Source: Lucinisca nassula
Taxonomy: Eukaryota; Mollusca; Bivalvia; Lucinida; Lucinidae
Reading direction: 5' to 3'
Assembly (NCBI GenBank): GCA_963580285.1
Contig: OY757013.1
Span: 153,749,900-153,813,899, forward strand
Length of the DNA stretch: 64,000 bases
Shown here: one piece after another, positions 44,009-54,242 of the stretch
How positions within the stretch are numbered: position 1 is the first letter of the stretch
How the letters are laid out: the number at the start of each line of letters is the position of its first letter
The notes under the pieces: model-generated
What the model was told of the DNA's origin: nothing
Databases searched by the model: none
What the model saw: the letters and a program-made list of their open reading frames with translations, nothing else
Made by a program: the position numbers and the translations under genes

Positions 44009-44024
44009 AGAACTTTGGGGCTGA

Positions 44025-44066
44025 CACACACTGATGAAGATTAAATATCAGAAAGGCCTCTGTGTC
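44025..44066 (+). ncRNA. Hammerhead-like motif, second copy (weak)
   Basis: Same motif as 43169-43210: ACACA / TGTGT stem I (five pairs, then a C-C mismatch), CTGATGA at 44031-44037, GAT/ATC, GAA, AGGCCT and C at the cleavage position. In copy 2 of the duplication the left half is deleted. Confidence 0.4.
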
Positions 44067-45670
44067 ACTAAATTTGGTATAGATACGCCTTAATTTTAAA
44101 TGTAATGCCATTGTAATTGTTACGTTTTGTACGATGTCACTACCAAAACAATTGGTACTCTGATATAAATCTTTCTACAGTAATCAGAATTTCATATATC
44201 TAATGCTGAAATGTTTTATGAATTAAAGCCATCACTGGTGAGTTAATCGATATTATGAATGACATTATATGTGTTGTAATAGTGCCTATGCATTCAGTAT
44301 TCTTTAATGGTACCCCCATATTTGTGCTGCAAGTTCTGCCTTCATTCAAATTTGGTATGTAATTTCACCATGTTCCAATCTTTGTCAAGACACCATTTCA
44401 GCATAAAATATACCCACATATCTTATAAACATGTAGAAGAAATTTCACGAAAATTGCGGACCTATAACATGTTGTTTAATCAGTCTGAATACTGATGGTC
44501 CTGATCCAGCAAAATGTGAAAATATACGATAATTATGTTTTTGTCATGTTGTGTAATAATACTTTACTACTGCTTTCAATCTGGCTGACTATGGTATAAA
44601 ATGGGTTGTGTAAGTACTTCATAGCATAAACATAAGTATTATTTCAAAACATCCAGTTCACTAAAAGTAACCCTTGTTGTACGCCATGACCAAAAAAAAA
44701 AAAAAACAATTTTGTTTACAGCAGTATACCGCAAAGGCCTTGACGACAAACCTCATTACATGTATCCATGGAATCCTGTGCATTGCTTTCTTTGTGTCTG
44801 TCTTGCCTAATTTTGACTTGGTGCTGAGGTTGTGTAGAGATTTAACACCCAAATCACCAGCAAACCAATCATTTTAGACATTGCATTTTTAGTGCTTTTG
44901 AGATTTGTTATCCAACTTGAGTTAATGACTCTCTAACTGCAGTTTGGTTGTTTGTTTATCCCTGACTGTCCATTCAAACTCCAAAGGTTTCTCTAGGGGG
45001 AGTCAATAACACTTAAGAATACTTTTAATAGGCATATTTAGTGCCACTCAAAGGTTTTCGGTATTTATATCTGTACCTGGCACGAGTCAACCTATCCTTT
45101 TGTATAGCCCCTATGAACGAGATTAAACATCTTTCTAAAGTTATTTTCCAATGCTTATAAAGCTAATTGGCTTTTAGAAATCCGATTATTGTACTTTTGA
45201 CTGTGTTCCAAAATTGTGTGTGACTTGATTATGTTGTCTAATACCTTGTTCAAGTTTTGCACTTCATTAACTTGTCTGACCAGTCAAAGCATATATGTAA
45301 GGTATCAATAAGCATTTAAACTGATGAAAATAATTATTCAATCTGTTGATGAGATATCAAATAACTCATTTAATATTTTGGATCTTTGTTGTTTCTGAAA
45401 ATGATTTTCTCTTCCAACGGTTAGCCAGATTTATACTTTATCTTGGTCTCTTCATGTCCATTTACTAGATTTACACCTTATTTTCTGCACCCCATTTTTG
45501 CCTGCTCAGTCCTTTGCTCTATGAAAGCACTGAAGATGATGATGATGATGCCCACAATACAGATCAGTACTCGCAGCAAGGATTTTAGATCAACTGCCAC
45601 TACTTATTGTTGATGATTTATATTTTGGTACTGCTTCTCACAGAGCCTCTTGTACTGTACAAATGAAAAC

Positions 45671-46472
45671 AAGAGAAAGTAACCAGTGGGTCACGTTTAC
45701 TACCGCCAGCGCCATCCTCTGATATATTTTTGAGCGTGCGTGTAATATGAATGAAGAAGTCAAGAAGCTATAAGAATCTATAAATGTGCTTGTAAAATCT
45801 AAACCAAACATAAAATTACTAAATAGACGAAAGGAGTGAGGGTATCAAAGTTACTGAAGGGGTGGGGGCATCAATGTTACTGAAGCAGCAGGGTGGGGTA
45901 TGCATCAGTGAAATCTTTGGACTGGTATGCAAACTCGATGCAAGTATCAACTGAATTTTTTCTGAGAGTTTAGAACATACAGCATCTATAAACTTTGTCA
46001 AAAGACTTTACCAAATGTAAAATTTCTAAGTCCGTGACCTTGAGGTGAAGGTCACCTTGGGTGGGGGAAGGGACATACATAACGAAATCTTTGGACTGGT
46101 ATGCAACATTCATGCATGTATCATTTCGATTTGACTTTGAGTTTAAAATATACAGGCATCCACAAACTTTGTCATAAAACTTTAACCAAATGTAAAATGT
46201 CTAAGTCTGTGACCTTGACCTCAAGGCCACTGTGGGGGTTGAGACATGCATCAATGAAATCTTTAGAACAGTATGTAACTTCAATGCAAGTATCAACTAA
46301 GCCTATCAAAGGTTTCTGAAGATATAATCTCTTAGAAACTTTGACGCAAGACTTTAACCAAAATGTTAACTGACGGAAAGACGGACGGACGGACAGACGG
46401 ACGGACGAACAGACGAACAGCAGGACGAAAACATTATACCCCCATAGCATACTTCGTATGTCGGGGGGTATA
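45671..46472. mobile_element. Pearl-like insertion in copy 1 only
   Basis: The empty site is seen in copy 2 (gtacaaatgaaaa joined to atcaaac near 62430-62450). Three tandem units of about 170-190 bp contain gaaatctttggactggtatg, atgcaagtatcaactgaa, actttgtcaaaagacttta and gtccgtgaccttgaggtgaa. A (GACG)-type tract (46378-46420) and the end gtatgtcggggggtataaaa follow. Layout as in bivalve pearl elements. Confidence 0.75.
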
Positions 46473-47039
46473 AAAAAGATTCAAACTGGAATATTTAATG
46501 AACAACTGAATTATGTCTTGCATGTACATAAATATAAGCCTACTAAATTATTTTCAGTAAATACACTATAGTGCACTTTCTGTCCAAACCCCTAATAATA
46601 TTTCTGAGCTGCACGATAAATTGCACAGAAATGTAATTAAAAATGAGCAAGTAGATGGTTCGAGTCCCACGCCAGACACCATGCATGCAATAAAGCAAGC
46701 AAGAACAGTGCTTATAAAAAACCAATGAGCTTGAATTCAGCAGAAACGTTCAGTAAGTGTGTTAAAGTTTTACACAGAAAGAAACATTTTCTGAATTTCA
46801 AGCATGCATACTGTAAGGAAGGAAACTGTGGCTCTCCCTGTCTGGTAGAAAAAATCGTCTAAATCATGGAGCAGCTTTGGATTAGCCGTTACAATATTCT
46901 GTGACGATTCATCAATGATAGCTCATGCGACAAAGAACAAAAAACTCAATATCAGTGTCAGTTACAATCTTCAATAATTACTGTATGTATATTTTTGTTA
47001 GGATAAGAAATCCAGTGTACATAAAGACAGAGTATATTT

Positions 47040-47282
47040 GATATGTTCTATAAAAGGGTTATCCTTTATAAGCAAGGAATACACCACAAAGCAGGAAAAT
47101 ATGGAGTGTACATGTTTTCTGGGCCACACTAGCTAGTTTCGGCAAATTAGGCCTCATCAGTGGCCCTAAAAATATTTTCAAAATTCCACAATGGAATCAA
47201 TGATCCCAAAGGACAAGAAAATACAAACTACACTATGATGTAGGGCAGGGAGACTTTTTACGACCGCCACATATTCCCTAAG
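47040..47282 (-). mobile_element. Hammerhead-bearing short element, copy 2
   Basis: Absent from the second duplication copy (gagtatattt is followed directly by attgctaaatctgg at 63946-63970). The minus strand reads gaatatgtggcggtcgtaaa, aagtctccctgcc, tttgtattttcttgtccttt and gggatca, then a hammerhead motif, then about 80 bp more. Related to 14624-14989 over most of its length. Confidence 0.8.
47121..47166 (-). ncRNA. Hammerhead ribozyme, core intact, cleavage base G
   Basis: Minus strand, 5' to 3': stem I GGGCCA (47166-47161) / TGGCCC (47126-47121); CTGATGA (47160-47154); stem II GGC / GCC with loop CTAATTT; GAA; stem III ACTAG / CTAGT; position 17 is G (47127). Compared with the 14.9-kb copy, one stem I pair changes T-A to C-G and the top stem III pair changes C-G to G-C, both keeping pairing. 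G at the cleavage position breaks the NUH rule, so cleavage is probably lost or weak. Confidence 0.82.
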
Positions 47283-47340
47283 GCTAAATCTGGCCATGAA
47301 TATACGAACAGTGCAGCCTATAGATGTGGCTATGTGTACA

Positions 47341-48226
47341 AGTAACAACAAACCACTGACCCATCATCTGAGTATGGTAATGGAAACAAATGGATGTCAT
47401 TGTCTTACACCTAGTTTAGTAGCATGGCTTCTGTAAAGTAATTAAACAAAGTTGCACATGTTCATGATAATTTTGCTCCTAAGAATAAAAGCAATAGATG
47501 ATTTTAAGCCTAATTTGCTTATTAGAATATCTTTTGATTTAGTGTGTTCTACTATCTACTATTTGGATGGACCACGGTGCATAAATGGAAGGCAAATACT
47601 AGAAATTCATAACCTTTTAATGGTCCCTGGGCTAGGTTAGCTCAAGATATATTCATTTTGATTTGTATAAACTCATTTGTATTAGATACATGTAAGTGTC
47701 AGGAATTTTTAAAGCAATGCGTTTCTGTAAGGTTCTTGGTGGATTTCAACAAAATAGTTAATTTTGCAAAAAAAAAAAAAAAAAAAAACACACACACACA
47801 TCCATTAAATGTGAAAAATTTCAGTGTTACCGATTTTGAATGTTTATGAAATTTGGCGTAGCTATAGAGGATATATACGGCAAGTTTTCCTGGTAATATG
47901 ATATCTTGCCATGGACTACAATATATTTATCTTAGGAATTGAATTTGAAATTTTGATTAAAAACTGACATTTTTGATAATTATTTTATCAGAATATGTAC
48001 ACTTTAATTAATTAAAAAAATGTGGTATCAACATAATGCCTGTGGAGTTCTACATTCAACCAAGTTCACAAATCTTGAAACTAAATAAAACTTGAAATTA
48101 TAGACATACTTATCAGGGAGCCTGCTGAGTTCTAATTTTATTTATTTATATAATTCAGAAACTCTATCCACATTCGTGTTCTACCCAGCATTTACTGAGA
48201 TAATGGCCGAATTCGACCGACTCAGT
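47341..48226. other. Non-coding, no gene seen
   Basis: Holds a poly-A plus (CA)n tract at 47768-47801. Otherwise no recognisable content. Confidence 0.35.
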
Positions 48227-48249
48227 ATAGATAGATAGATAGATAGATT

Positions 48250-48336
<87 letters not shown>

Positions 48337-48392
48337 GGATGGATGGATGGATGGATGGATGGATAGATAGATAGATAGATAGATAGATAGAG

Positions 48393-48468
<76 letters not shown>
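48227..48468. repeat. (GATA)n microsatellite with GATG block
   Basis: About 240 bp of GATA/AGAT repeats with a central GATG run (48333-48360). It ends 6 bp from the stop codon of the ankyrin gene, so it would form the start of that gene's 3' UTR. The long Tyr-Leu-Ser repeat frame across it is an artefact. Confidence 0.95.
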
Positions 48469-48474
48469 TGTGAT

Positions 48475-50223
48475 CTATTGCAGAAAACTTTGACTTGAAT
48501 TAAGAACATTTCTAACTAAAATGAAGTCTTGAATTTTCCGTGGAATAACTGAACTACAGTTTTGAACATATCTGTGAACAGCACGATTTTTGTAGTGTCT
48601 CCTGAGGGCATCACGGCACGATAGTTGGAGTGAACGTGGGTTGTTCAAAACGTAGCGAAAATAGTTCCGTTCTGTCTGTTCAAAAGTTTTTTCCACCATT
48701 GCATCTACAAGCACATCTTGTGAATATAAGAAACCACATTCGATAAGCAACGGCGCGATGAAATTCAGCACATACCCGTCTTCCGTTGCAAAAACTGAAT
48801 GTTCTTCAGCATCCATTATATAACAACCTGATATTTTAAATGTTTGTACATTTTTGCGAGCTGAGTAGAACTCGTCAAGTTTTATTCCATCTGCAACTGC
48901 AGACCTGTTCAGAACTACATCAGGATTTTCATATATCAACAGTGCTAATACTTCTCGGAACTTGCGTATATTCACCTGTTTCCAAGATTCAATGCCCTGA
49001 AGAAGTTGTGTAACTGGGGTTTGTCCATGGTTATTCACAACGTCAATATCAGCTCCTAAATTCATCAAAACCTCAACTTCACGAGGATCAATATCACTTA
49101 CAGCACAGTGTAAAGGTGTTAGTCCACCACAATTGTTATATACTTTGTTAAGAATGTTGTTGTCAACAGACAATGACTCAAATGCAGCTTTAATTTGGAG
49201 GAAGAACTTGTCGGCGAGATTTTGTCGAAGGAAATGCAACATTTTGAGATGAAAATGATCACCCCATCTCATCGGAAAACCTTTGTATCCATATTTATGA
49301 AGTCTTTCTTTCTGGTCATGTTTTTCAAGTACAATGCAAATGTCCGGAAGCTGGATTTTTAAGTCTTCAGATGAACCGCGAGATTGAAGCAAGTTAAGAA
49401 CAAGTTTGAATACATCGTCTTGATCATAAGCAATCGCCGATATTGCACATTTGGTCAAAACCAACGTTCTGAACGTAAACCGCGAAATTCGTAGGTACTC
49501 CAATCTATCTATCTGCAAATCATGTGTTTGTGTATCTTCAAAACTCATCTCAAGTGCTTCATGAATACAGTTTTGCGCATAAAACGGGTCGAGAACCAGT
49601 TGCAACAACCTCTTGTTTTTCTTTCTCATACAGAATTGCACCGCTCCTATGAATCCAAATGTAACATTTTCTTTGTGTTTGCTCCGTCGCTCAGCATACT
49701 TTACCCCCATCTGAACAAAAAAGTCGACATTATCATTACGATGCATTTCTTTATATTTGTCCTGATACGTTTTTAGAAACTTGCAATTGCTTTTAAGTAT
49801 TGCAATTTGGACCGGATGTAGGCCAAATATTGCGCTGCAAGGACTCCGTTCATTACGTTCATTTAACGGGTAGTCAGTACCAGCAGCAGCGGCGATGTGA
49901 GCAGCGCAAATCCTCGTTTCTCTGATATATCCGTTTTTATGAATATCCCAGTTCACGTGGGGACATACTCCCCTGATTATACAGGTCAGAATTCTATTAA
50001 ACATTTCTTCGTCGACCTCGCCATTCTCTGATATATATTCCACAAATTCGTGCTCAACACTGCACGTGCAACAGCAGTAGGAGTGTTGCGACTGGTGAAA
50101 TAAAGTTTTAAAACCAAATGTCGTACTGCAATAGTCTAAATACGGTACATATTTATTCTGCACCAAATATCTAAATTTGTCCTGTTTTTCTAGCTCTTTG
50201 AAGGCACCAAGTAGGTTTCCCAT
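48475..50223 (-). CDS. Ankyrin-repeat protein with C-terminal SOCS-box-like region
   Basis: I choose the ATG at 50223 ([10 protein letters not shown], 582 residues) because MGNLLG fits an N-myristoylation start and has a good context. An in-frame ATG 27 bp upstream (50250) lies in a MITE end and is probably not native. The N-terminal half holds no domain I recognise; it has a Cys cluster (CCCTC, about residue 50) and [15 protein letters not shown], which resembles an ankyrin helix. Around 364-410, [39 protein letters not shown] is one clear ankyrin repeat plus part of the next. The C-terminus (about 525-582) reads [15 protein letters not shown]...IQDFIL, like a SOCS box (Leu-x3-Cys-Arg...), which in ASB proteins recruits Elongin B/C and a cullin ligase. 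Substrate-adaptor function is inferred. One uninterrupted exon. Confidence 0.8.
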   Translation of the reverse strand: MGNLLGAFKELEKQDKFRYLVQNKYVPYLDYCSTTFGFKTLFHQSQHSYCCCTCSVEHEFVEYISENGEVDEEMFNRILTCIIRGVCPHVNWDIHKNGYIRETRICAAHIAAAAGTDYPLNERNERSPCSAIFGLHPVQIAILKSNCKFLKTYQDKYKEMHRNDNVDFFVQMGVKYAERRSKHKENVTFGFIGAVQFCMRKKNKRLLQLVLDPFYAQNCIHEALEMSFEDTQTHDLQIDRLEYLRISRFTFRTLVLTKCAISAIAYDQDDVFKLVLNLLQSRGSSEDLKIQLPDICIVLEKHDQKERLHKYGYKGFPMRWGDHFHLKMLHFLRQNLADKFFLQIKAAFESLSVDNNILNKVYNNCGGLTPLHCAVSDIDPREVEVLMNLGADIDVVNNHGQTPVTQLLQGIESWKQVNIRKFREVLALLIYENPDVVLNRSAVADGIKLDEFYSARKNVQTFKISGCYIMDAEEHSVFATEDGYVLNFIAPLLIECGFLYSQDVLVDAMVEKTFEQTERNYFRYVLNNPRSLQLSCRDALRRHYKNRAVHRYVQNCSSVIPRKIQDFILVRNVLNSSQSFLQ

Positions 50224-50247
50224 ATTCTGCTGATGAATAGTGATATA

Positions 50248-50526
50248 CATCACGAAAACACGCCTATATAATTTTGACCCCCTTGAACCCCACTTTTATA
50301 TAGTAAAACTGGGGTTTCCGGGGTATACCTTATTTTTCTTATTTCTGCTCTAAAATATAGATTGTGGGTACTCGTTAGAACCGCCTCTATGAGGCGGTTC
50401 TAACGAGTGTCCACAATCTATATTTTGAGCAGAAATAAGAAAAATATCACAATTTTTCATCATAAAATTTTCATTTTTTCGGCGATAAAGGTGGCAATAC
50501 ATTTGTATAGGCGTGTTTGCGTAATG
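50248..50526. mobile_element. MITE family A, complete (279 bp), at ankyrin gene 5' end
   Basis: Termini catcacgaaaacacgcctat and ataggcgtgtttgcgtaatg; perfect core hairpin cgttagaaccgcctc-tat-gaggcggttctaacg. It lies 25 bp upstream of the chosen start codon. Its first three bases (CAT on the plus strand) read ATG on the minus strand, in frame with the gene. Confidence 0.92.
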
Positions 50527-50570
50527 ACTTAAAAAGCACTTAGAGTGATACCCTTACACCTTGCCGGTCA

Positions 50571-50689
50571 GTTATGACACTACGATAACAAGTCGGTTAA
50601 ACGAAAACCCCTCTTTATCCCACTTTATATAGAGAAAAGTGGGGTTTATGGGGGTATTCATTATCTTCTTTATTTTTGCTAAAAAAATA
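50571..50689. mobile_element. MITE family B left part
   Basis: Left end cactacgataacaagtcggt, tttatatagagaaaagtggggttta and ttcattatcttctttattt. The hairpin is decayed and continues into the duplicated block. Confidence 0.6.
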
Positions 50690-51285
50690 GATAGCGTGTA
50701 CTTTGAACGTTCTAACGAGCACCCATTATATATGGGGAGAGCAGAAATAAGAAGGTGTTATCATTTAAAATAAAATTAGTTATGTCTGACACCATGTTGG
50801 ACGCGGACTTGTTTTCCTTATGAATGTAGTTATCTGTTCTCAAGAGCTGGCTCTGTTATCCTTAATTCCAAAATAAAAATGCCGACAATATTTATTGGTA
50901 ATCTTACGCGATTTAACGTCCGATTCGACACTTATTCCAATCGTCGGCCACGTGAATTCAAAATTTCAATAACAATAATAGATAGTGTGTACTCGTTAGA
51001 ACGTTCTAAAGAGCACCCATTATATATTGTGAGGGCAGAAATAAGAAGGCGTTATCATTTAAAATAAAATTTGTCATGTCTGACGCCATGTTCGACGCGG
51101 ACTTGTTTTCCTTTTGAGTGTTGTTATCTGTTCTCAAGAGCTGGCTCTGTTATCATTAATTCCAAAATAAAAATGTCGATAATATTTATTGGCAATCTTA
51201 CGCGATTTAACGTCCGATTGGACACTTAGTCCAGATTGGACACTTAGTCCAATCGTCGGCCACGTGAATTCAAAATTTCAAAAAC
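50690..51285. repeat. Tandem duplication, unit about 295 bp
   Basis: 50690-50985 and 50986-51285 share gttctaa(c/a)gagcacccatta, agcagaaataagaaggtgtt (variant), gacgcggacttgttttcctt, tcaagagctggctctgttat and cgtcggccacgtgaattcaa. Each contains a decayed MITE hairpin (cgttctaacgagcaccc). The second has an extra short duplication ttggacacttagtcc. Confidence 0.8.
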
Positions 51286-51802
51286 ACTCCCGTCCATCAA
51301 TCAGAACTGATTCACCTTTCATATCCGCCACCGTTTTTACAAATGAGACACCTTTCATCACTTCCTGTTTACTCAGTAATCCCCCCTTAAACCGTGACTC
51401 TTAGGGGGAATGGGAACATCTGGCAGATTTTCCGCCATTTTTCAAAGGGGAACAACTTTCGGGACTTCCTGTTCGCTTTTCTATAGGCCCTGTCCCACTG
51501 AAAAAAGGGGTCTACTCTTAAAGGAAAGAATTTCCCTTGCACCACCTGTCCACACTGTCAAACACGACTGATCGTTTGAATAGCGTACTTGTAACGCCTT
51601 AATTCATAATCGTCAAAGCCACCCTTGTTGCAATGGAAACTGGGCTGTCTCTACCGTTTTGTCGGTCCCACACTGTCCTCTGAAATTATATATATACAAT
51701 GTATATAAAATGCAGCTCTGAGGTTTAAATCTTGTTTATACGGCAACTTATTTGTGCACGTAATAATCTCTATTCGTAGTAAATTACATAAACCAATGTA
51801 TG
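51286..51802. repeat. Repeat family G copy within non-coding DNA
   Basis: 51405-51545 matches the inverse of 8156-8272 (gggggaatggg, ttcctgttcgcttttct, cctgtcccactgaaaaaagg). No gene in the rest. Confidence 0.5.
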
Positions 51803-52050
51803 CCGTTACGAAAACATGCCTATACAAATACATTCTAAATTTTACCGCCAACAAATGAAAATTTTGAGATGAATAATTGCGATAACTAAAAATATAGACT
51901 GTGGGTACACGTTAGAACCGCCTCTAGCGAGTAATCACAATCTATGATTTAGAGCAGAAATAAGAAAAATAAGGTGGTCCTGTAAACCCAAGTTTTATTG
52001 TATAAAAGTGGGATTCAAAAGGGTCAGAATTATATAGACATTCTTTCCTG
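51803..52050. mobile_element. MITE family A, degenerate
   Basis: Left end cgttacgaaaacatgcctat, acaaatacattctaaatttta, half of the hairpin (cgttagaaccgcctc), atttagagcagaaataagaa, tataaaagtgggattcaaaa. The right end is decayed (atatagacattctttcctga). Confidence 0.7.
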
Positions 52051-52334
52051 ATGAGACCCTAAACAGGGACACTAGCAACCAGTGAAGTCTCACAACGCGG
52101 CGTCTAATAATCGTCTGCACTGTTTGCTTAAAATCAGATGTCACGGGAGGATTTTAAGATGGCTGTGGCCACATGATGATGTTATGTTGCGTCTCACGGA
52201 CTTCTCCCACTATCACCGGAGGGAGTTCGGGGTTCAGGAGATGACAACGAATGATAGTGTTTTCATGTTTGAGGACAAAAATGAAGAACCTTCCCTCTCT
52301 CGACCTCGTCATTTGATATAGAGAATACTAGGTG
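52051..52334. other. Non-coding spacer
   Basis: No recognisable feature; the short open frame at 52082-52321 shows no domain. Confidence 0.3.
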
Positions 52335-52463
52335 AGAGTCGTTTGATATCAAGTTTATCAGGCAAGGCTTTGAGAACGCTTGTAGAATCGCGAGGCTTGC
52401 CGAGCGATTCTACATGCGTTCTCGAAGGCGAGCCTGATAAACTTGACATCAAATGACACGAAT
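52335..52463. repeat. Foldback element, arms about 60 bp
   Basis: tcgtttgatatcaagtttat / ataaacttgacatcaaatga, and tgagaacgcttgtagaatcg / cgattctacatgcgttctcg, pair around a short centre near 52400. Confidence 0.75.
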
Positions 52464-52789
52464 CTGGTATTCTTTTTATCAGTTTATCCCCTTGTAAACT
52501 CTCAAATTTGCAATTTAAGATCAGTTATTGATTGTCCCAGCATTCTGGCGGTCGATATATTTAGTATCAGCTGACCATATTTTTCCTATGATTTTTTTTT
52601 TTTAGCATTTTATTTTTTAATTTTTTCAGATTAACAATAACTTTTTAGTCATTTTTCTAGTAGTCCGGTTTATTTATAAAAGTGCAATGTCACGTTGACG
52701 TGATAAAGCTCACTTGACCTGAGATAGCATATCTTTATCAGGTCAATGCGTTGCAAAAATAAATATATAGATAACCTAAGTAATTAGGA
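52464..52789. other. Non-coding, AT-rich
   Basis: No recognisable feature. Confidence 0.3.
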
Positions 52790-53365
52790 AAATATATGGA
52801 AAACAGAAGTAGAGGCAATGATCAGGAATCGATACAATTAACCTACAGCTCCCATCAGAGACACCAGAGGGAAAGAAACACAAACACGAAGCAACAAACG
52901 GAAACACGAACAGCGGAAAGCCAAAAGGACAGCCACTTTCCCACAAAATTGCCAAAAGGCTCCAAAATAAAATAACATTAGCGACACAAACACCAAAAGA
53001 CAAACCATAACAAAAATAAACCGCGACAGAAGAACGGTCAGCGGCAGCGGATACGAATTCCACTTGGGGGGGGGGGGGGGTTACATCGATTTAACATGGC
53101 CACAATACTCGCCCCTTACTTCCGTCGCGATTAAGACAAAAATTTGTTTAGTCCGCATGAAGGCCTCCTAACTCATCAGTGCAACAGCTTCGTGAACGCA
53201 TAAAATCAACAACCACAGAGATGAAACAACGGTGAGGACTCGACAGCAAGAAACAACAGAAATGCTTGAGCAAAAGAAAACCAACAGTTAGACTCCAATG
53301 GGCCGACCAGAGACAGAGCATCAGGTACCAACAAACATAAACCGTCATAGAATCTGACTCTGTCT
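52790..53365 (-). repeat. Family R repeat, longest inverted copy
   Basis: Reverse complement of 63290-63880: agtagaggcaatgatcagga, gacaccagagggaaagaaac, gacagccactttcccacaaa, catgaaggcctcctaactca, aacggtgaggactcgacagc and tgggccgaccagagacagag. A poly-G tract interrupts it at 53067-53080. Confidence 0.75.
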
Positions 53366-53378
53366 TTGAATCGGACAT

Positions 53379-53662
53379 TTGTTTGTTTGATCTGAGGTTT
53401 AACGTCCCCGTCAACAATGTAAAAGTCATATTGGAGACGTTGCTTCCAATATTTTGGGACTTTTACACGACATTTAGATGAAATGACACCTCAAGCCCTG
53501 CCGCTCAATGAAACCAATAGGGTTTATAAGCATGGACGAGCCGACTCGCACCGCATTGCCTTGGCAGGCTTAGATCCTCTAAGTGGTTTACCAGTACTCG
53601 TGTGCGGGTCGGTTTCAGCTCTGCGTGGAAGCAACATGCAGCCTTCCGACGGGCGGGGGCTA
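53379..53662 (-). mobile_element. SINE S1, intact, with TSD
   Basis: 284 bp with tail at the left (ttgtttgtttgatctgaggt) and head at the right (gacgggcgggggct). Perfect 13-bp TSD ttgaatcggacat at 53366-53378 and 53663-53675. Confidence 0.9.
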
Positions 53663-53675
53663 TTGAATCGGACAT

Positions 53676-53948
53676 GCCAGGAACGAAGAAAGACTGACAA
53701 AGGCGCGAAGGTAAGTGTTCGCACGCATGTATTGTTAATCAGTGATGTGTAAAGTGTGCGAAGCTTACATAAGGACATAGAGCGGAAGCTGATATGCGCT
53801 ACTGACGATATGCTTCAGATGAAATATGTGAATAAATGAGCCAAAACTCTTGACTGCTACACAGATTTCTATTTTAAAATAGACGACCTCTATTCATTAA
53901 TAGATGGTATGTGAAGCAGTCTAAGCCAACTCACGACAAAACCAACAA
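53676..53948. other. Non-coding spacer
   Basis: No recognisable feature. Confidence 0.3.
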
Positions 53949-54128
53949 TAAGACATGTGCGCCCCATCGAAGACTCAGATCAGCCTGCGCATCCATATAA
54001 TCTAACCAGTGACTTCTCTTACTGCATGAAGGAACATTGGACTCTTAGCTATCCTTAGAGCGCACAACGAAGACTCTGATCAGACTTCGCAGGCTGATTT
54101 GAGTCTTCGTTGGGCGCACATGTCTTAT
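53949..54128. mobile_element. MITE family E, 40-bp terminal inverted repeats
   Basis: taagacatgtgcgccccatc...agatcagcctgcg and its inverse cgcaggctgatttgagtctt...gcgcacatgtctta enclose about 100 bp with a second internal pair (cgaagactctgatcagac). Total 180 bp, no coding. Confidence 0.8.
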
Positions 54129-54242
54129 TATAGGTTTTGTCATGCGCTGGCTCAAATGTGATATGAAGATTAACTATGAATGTTGGAACTAGAAAGTCCT
54201 TGGGCCAATGCTCCTCCAGTTTCCATAATTTCACTCTGTGAC

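Larger units (their letters stand above)
42790..47340. repeat. Segmental duplication, copy 1
   Basis: Homologous to 59590-64000 in the same orientation. Shared landmarks: cttggaat(t/g)tgatgaaatta, agcggatttggttgcc, tggtacccccatattt, cctggcacgagtcaacctat and gataagaaatccagtg. Private to copy 1: an extra tandem repeat of the first 300 bp (42893-43210 and 43445-43740), a pearl-like insertion (45671-46472) and a hammerhead element (47040-47282). No coding gene was recognised in the shared part. Confidence 0.85.

Noticed and set aside
44661..44877. Open frames conserved in both duplication copies (also 60754-60964).
   Set aside because: Conservation is explained by the duplication itself; the peptides differ by indels in a homopolymer and show no domain.
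46640..46682. tRNA-like B box ggttcgagtcccacgccaga (also near 62620).
   Set aside because: No A box at the right distance and no cloverleaf could be folded around it; kept only as a landmark of the duplication.
48222..48509. 95-codon Tyr-Leu-Ser-Ile repeat frame.
   Set aside because: Pure translation of the GATA microsatellite.
1187..50253. Bacterial-style operons, ribosome binding sites, CRISPR arrays.
   Set aside because: LINEs, SINEs with TSDs, mariner remnants, microsatellites and isolated eukaryotic-type genes show this is an animal nuclear genome.
50224..50253. Upstream start of the ankyrin protein at 50253 or 50250.
   Set aside because: 50253 is GTG and 50250 falls on the MITE terminus; the ATG at 50223 has a better context and a myristoylation-like N-terminus.
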